Assembly (NCBI GenBank): GCA_022707705.1
Contig: JAKJAC010000019.1
Span: 1 to 33,616 of the forward strand
DNA from: Chloroflexota bacterium
Lineage (GTDB): Bacteria > Chloroflexota > Anaerolineae > B4-G1 > SLSP01
Reading direction: 5' to 3'
DNA: 33,616 nucleotides
In this document: positions 29,966 to 33,616 of the stretch, piece after piece
Numbering within the stretch: the first letter of the stretch is position 1
Layout: every line of letters starts with the position of its first letter
Position numbers and translations under genes: made by a program
The notes under the pieces: generated by a model
What the model saw: only the letters and a program-made list of their open reading frames with translations
Databases searched by the model: none
What the model was told of the DNA's origin: nothing

Positions 29966-30574
29966 TTACATCCGCAGCAGAATCTCCTCTTTCTTCGCAT
30001 CATATTCTTGCTGCGAAATCAGCCCAGCATCGAGCAATCGCTTCAGTCGCTTCAGAATCTCTACGGGGTCCTCGCGCGAAATGGCGCCGCCCGCCGTATC
30101 GGAGCCTGGAAAGTAGATGCCGCCAGCGGCGGCGCGCTTTTCTTCCATCTCCCGCCGACGGCGCTCCTCGAGCATCGCTTCTTCCATCTCTTGGGCAATG
30201 GCATAAATGCGCCGGGCCTGCGTTTTGGGAAGGTAACCTACCGAAAGTTCCTTGCCGTCCACTGTTTTCAGGGTCACTGTTGAACCGATGACGTCTTCCT
30301 TCAAATCCACATCTTTCAGGTCACGCCAGATGTAATCCTCAAACTGCGCCTGCCCCATCAATTCCGGCTTGTAGATGATGAAACGCCGCGTAGTAAGCAC
30401 GATACACATAGGGAATACGTTGATCACGGGCTTCTTCTGCACCGCGATGTAGCGCAGTTCCTCACCCTGTGTCAGCAATTCCAGGATTCTCTCATGCACC
30501 TTTTGGACCACCCCAATGTCTTGTTCATCCTGCACCAGTTTCTGCAGATCAGAGCTAATTGGCTGTTCAGACAT
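29966..30574 (-). CDS. PH-like domain plus SHOCT domain protein
   Basis: This 202-aa soluble protein has a bacterial PH-like domain (about 35-130, with VLTTRRFIIYKPELMG and IWRDLKDVDLKED as its strands). A charged helix (130-150) follows, then a C-terminal SHOCT motif (169-202, EILKRLKRLLDAGLISQQEY). SHOCT motifs are short helical oligomerisation elements often paired with such domains; exact functions are not known. GGGAGGGT precedes the ATG at 30574. Its start overlaps the end of the two-TM gene by 8 nt, so the pair is likely translationally coupled. Confidence 0.85.
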   Translation of the reverse strand: MSEQPISSDLQKLVQDEQDIGVVQKVHERILELLTQGEELRYIAVQKKPVINVFPMCIVLTTRRFIIYKPELMGQAQFEDYIWRDLKDVDLKEDVIGSTVTLKTVDGKELSVGYLPKTQARRIYAIAQEMEEAMLEERRRREMEEKRAAAGGIYFPGSDTAGGAISREDPVEILKRLKRLLDAGLISQQEYDAKKEEILLRM

Positions 30575-30854
30575 TATCCACCCTCCCATCCTGAATTTGT
30601 GATTCTTCTTGCTTCACCTTCGATGCTTCTGCCTGAGTCTGATGCGCCAACATACGGGGGACATAATGGCGCACAATCAACCTCGAAGCAACGAACAATA
30701 CTAACAGAAATGCGGCTACACCCCATGAACCCACCCAAGCATAGAGACCTAGCATGATCGCAATAGCGAGCAGGGTCACCACCAGCATCGCCCCCATCAA
30801 CCCCAGAAGCTGGAAGAATTTGCGAAAGTCAAAAGGCTCCGCGGACTTTTTCAT
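30567..30854 (-). CDS. Two-TM small membrane protein
   Basis: This 95-aa protein has two membrane helices (about 16-38 and 44-61) followed by a basic and then glutamine/lysine-rich cytoplasmic tail. AAGGAG is 8 bases before the ATG. No family was recognised. The 8-nt overlap with the PH/SHOCT gene suggests that this protein anchors it or works with it at the membrane. Confidence 0.75.
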   Translation of the reverse strand: MKKSAEPFDFRKFFQLLGLMGAMLVVTLLAIAIMLGLYAWVGSWGVAAFLLVLFVASRLIVRHYVPRMLAHQTQAEASKVKQEESQIQDGRVDNV

Positions 30855-31010
30855 GACAGCATCTCCTTAGTATGACCCTCTCACGCCTGGGTGCAGGGAA
30901 TAGCAAAACGATGAGGTAACCACCGACCCCACAGCGTTGGCATCTGAAAACATTATATACCAAATCCGGTTTTGTAGAGGCGCAAATGACACGCCGGGGG
31001 CATTCCAGAT

Positions 31011-33616
<2,606 letters not shown>

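Overview
The window looks like a chromosomal segment of a Chloroflexota bacterium, most plausibly Anaerolineae-like. That placement is an inference from gene content (NurA beside a HAS-barrel protein, an ABC-2 permease fused to a SpoIIM-like domain, DUF1622, the arrangement of the division cluster) and from protein style. No rRNA or other phylogenetic marker in the window settles it. No tRNA, rRNA or CRISPR array was seen.

Layout. 78-1880: a complete IS1634-type insertion sequence, inserted in a small membrane-protein gene that follows comEC. 2051-5425: a response-regulator-like protein with degenerate REC and GGDEF sites, followed on the same strand by comEC, whose metallo-beta-lactamase-like domain has lost its metal-binding histidines. 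5604-6424: a short plus-strand operon with a stand-alone cyclic-nucleotide-binding protein and a 73-aa unknown. 6459-9246: a minus-strand ABC exporter (ATPase, then a permease/SpoIIM fusion). 9209-9718: a gene-free stretch with two long hairpins. 9719-10069: a DUF1622 membrane protein.

10348-26397 is a long minus-strand division and cell wall (dcw) cluster in the order mraZ, rsmH, ftsL-like, ftsI, murF, murD, ftsW, murG, cvpA-like, murC, a new 51-aa coupled ORF, murB, ddl, ftsQ, ftsA, ftsZ. It starts at a near-consensus promoter followed immediately by four MraZ-type boxes spaced exactly 10 bp apart. murE and mraY, normally inside this cluster, are absent. The products make UDP-MurNAc precursors and lipid II (MurB, MurC, MurD, MurF, Ddl, MurG), polymerise and cross-link septal peptidoglycan (FtsW, FtsI) and run the divisome (FtsZ, FtsA, FtsQ, FtsL-like).

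26515-28372: the divergent nurA gene, probably transcribed leaderless, and a HAS-barrel protein, without the HerA ATPase. 28429-29397: a convergent SagB-type nitroreductase. 29437-29791: a 69-aa orphan gene with a textbook promoter, ribosome binding site and terminator. 29966-30854: a two-gene minus operon (two-TM protein, then a PH-like/SHOCT protein). 31128-33616: alaS, which carries an out-of-frame internal deletion of about 80 nt and runs off the window.

Intergenic regions repeatedly carry long near-perfect hairpins (15-24 bp stems). Two of them share a conserved 43-44 nt leader sequence while the hairpin sequence differs, and a third has a weaker version of that leader. Some lie between divergent promoters, where they cannot terminate either neighbour. 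This repeat family, the coupled 51-aa ORF, the metal-ligand-free ComEC domain and the broken alaS are the items most worth following up.
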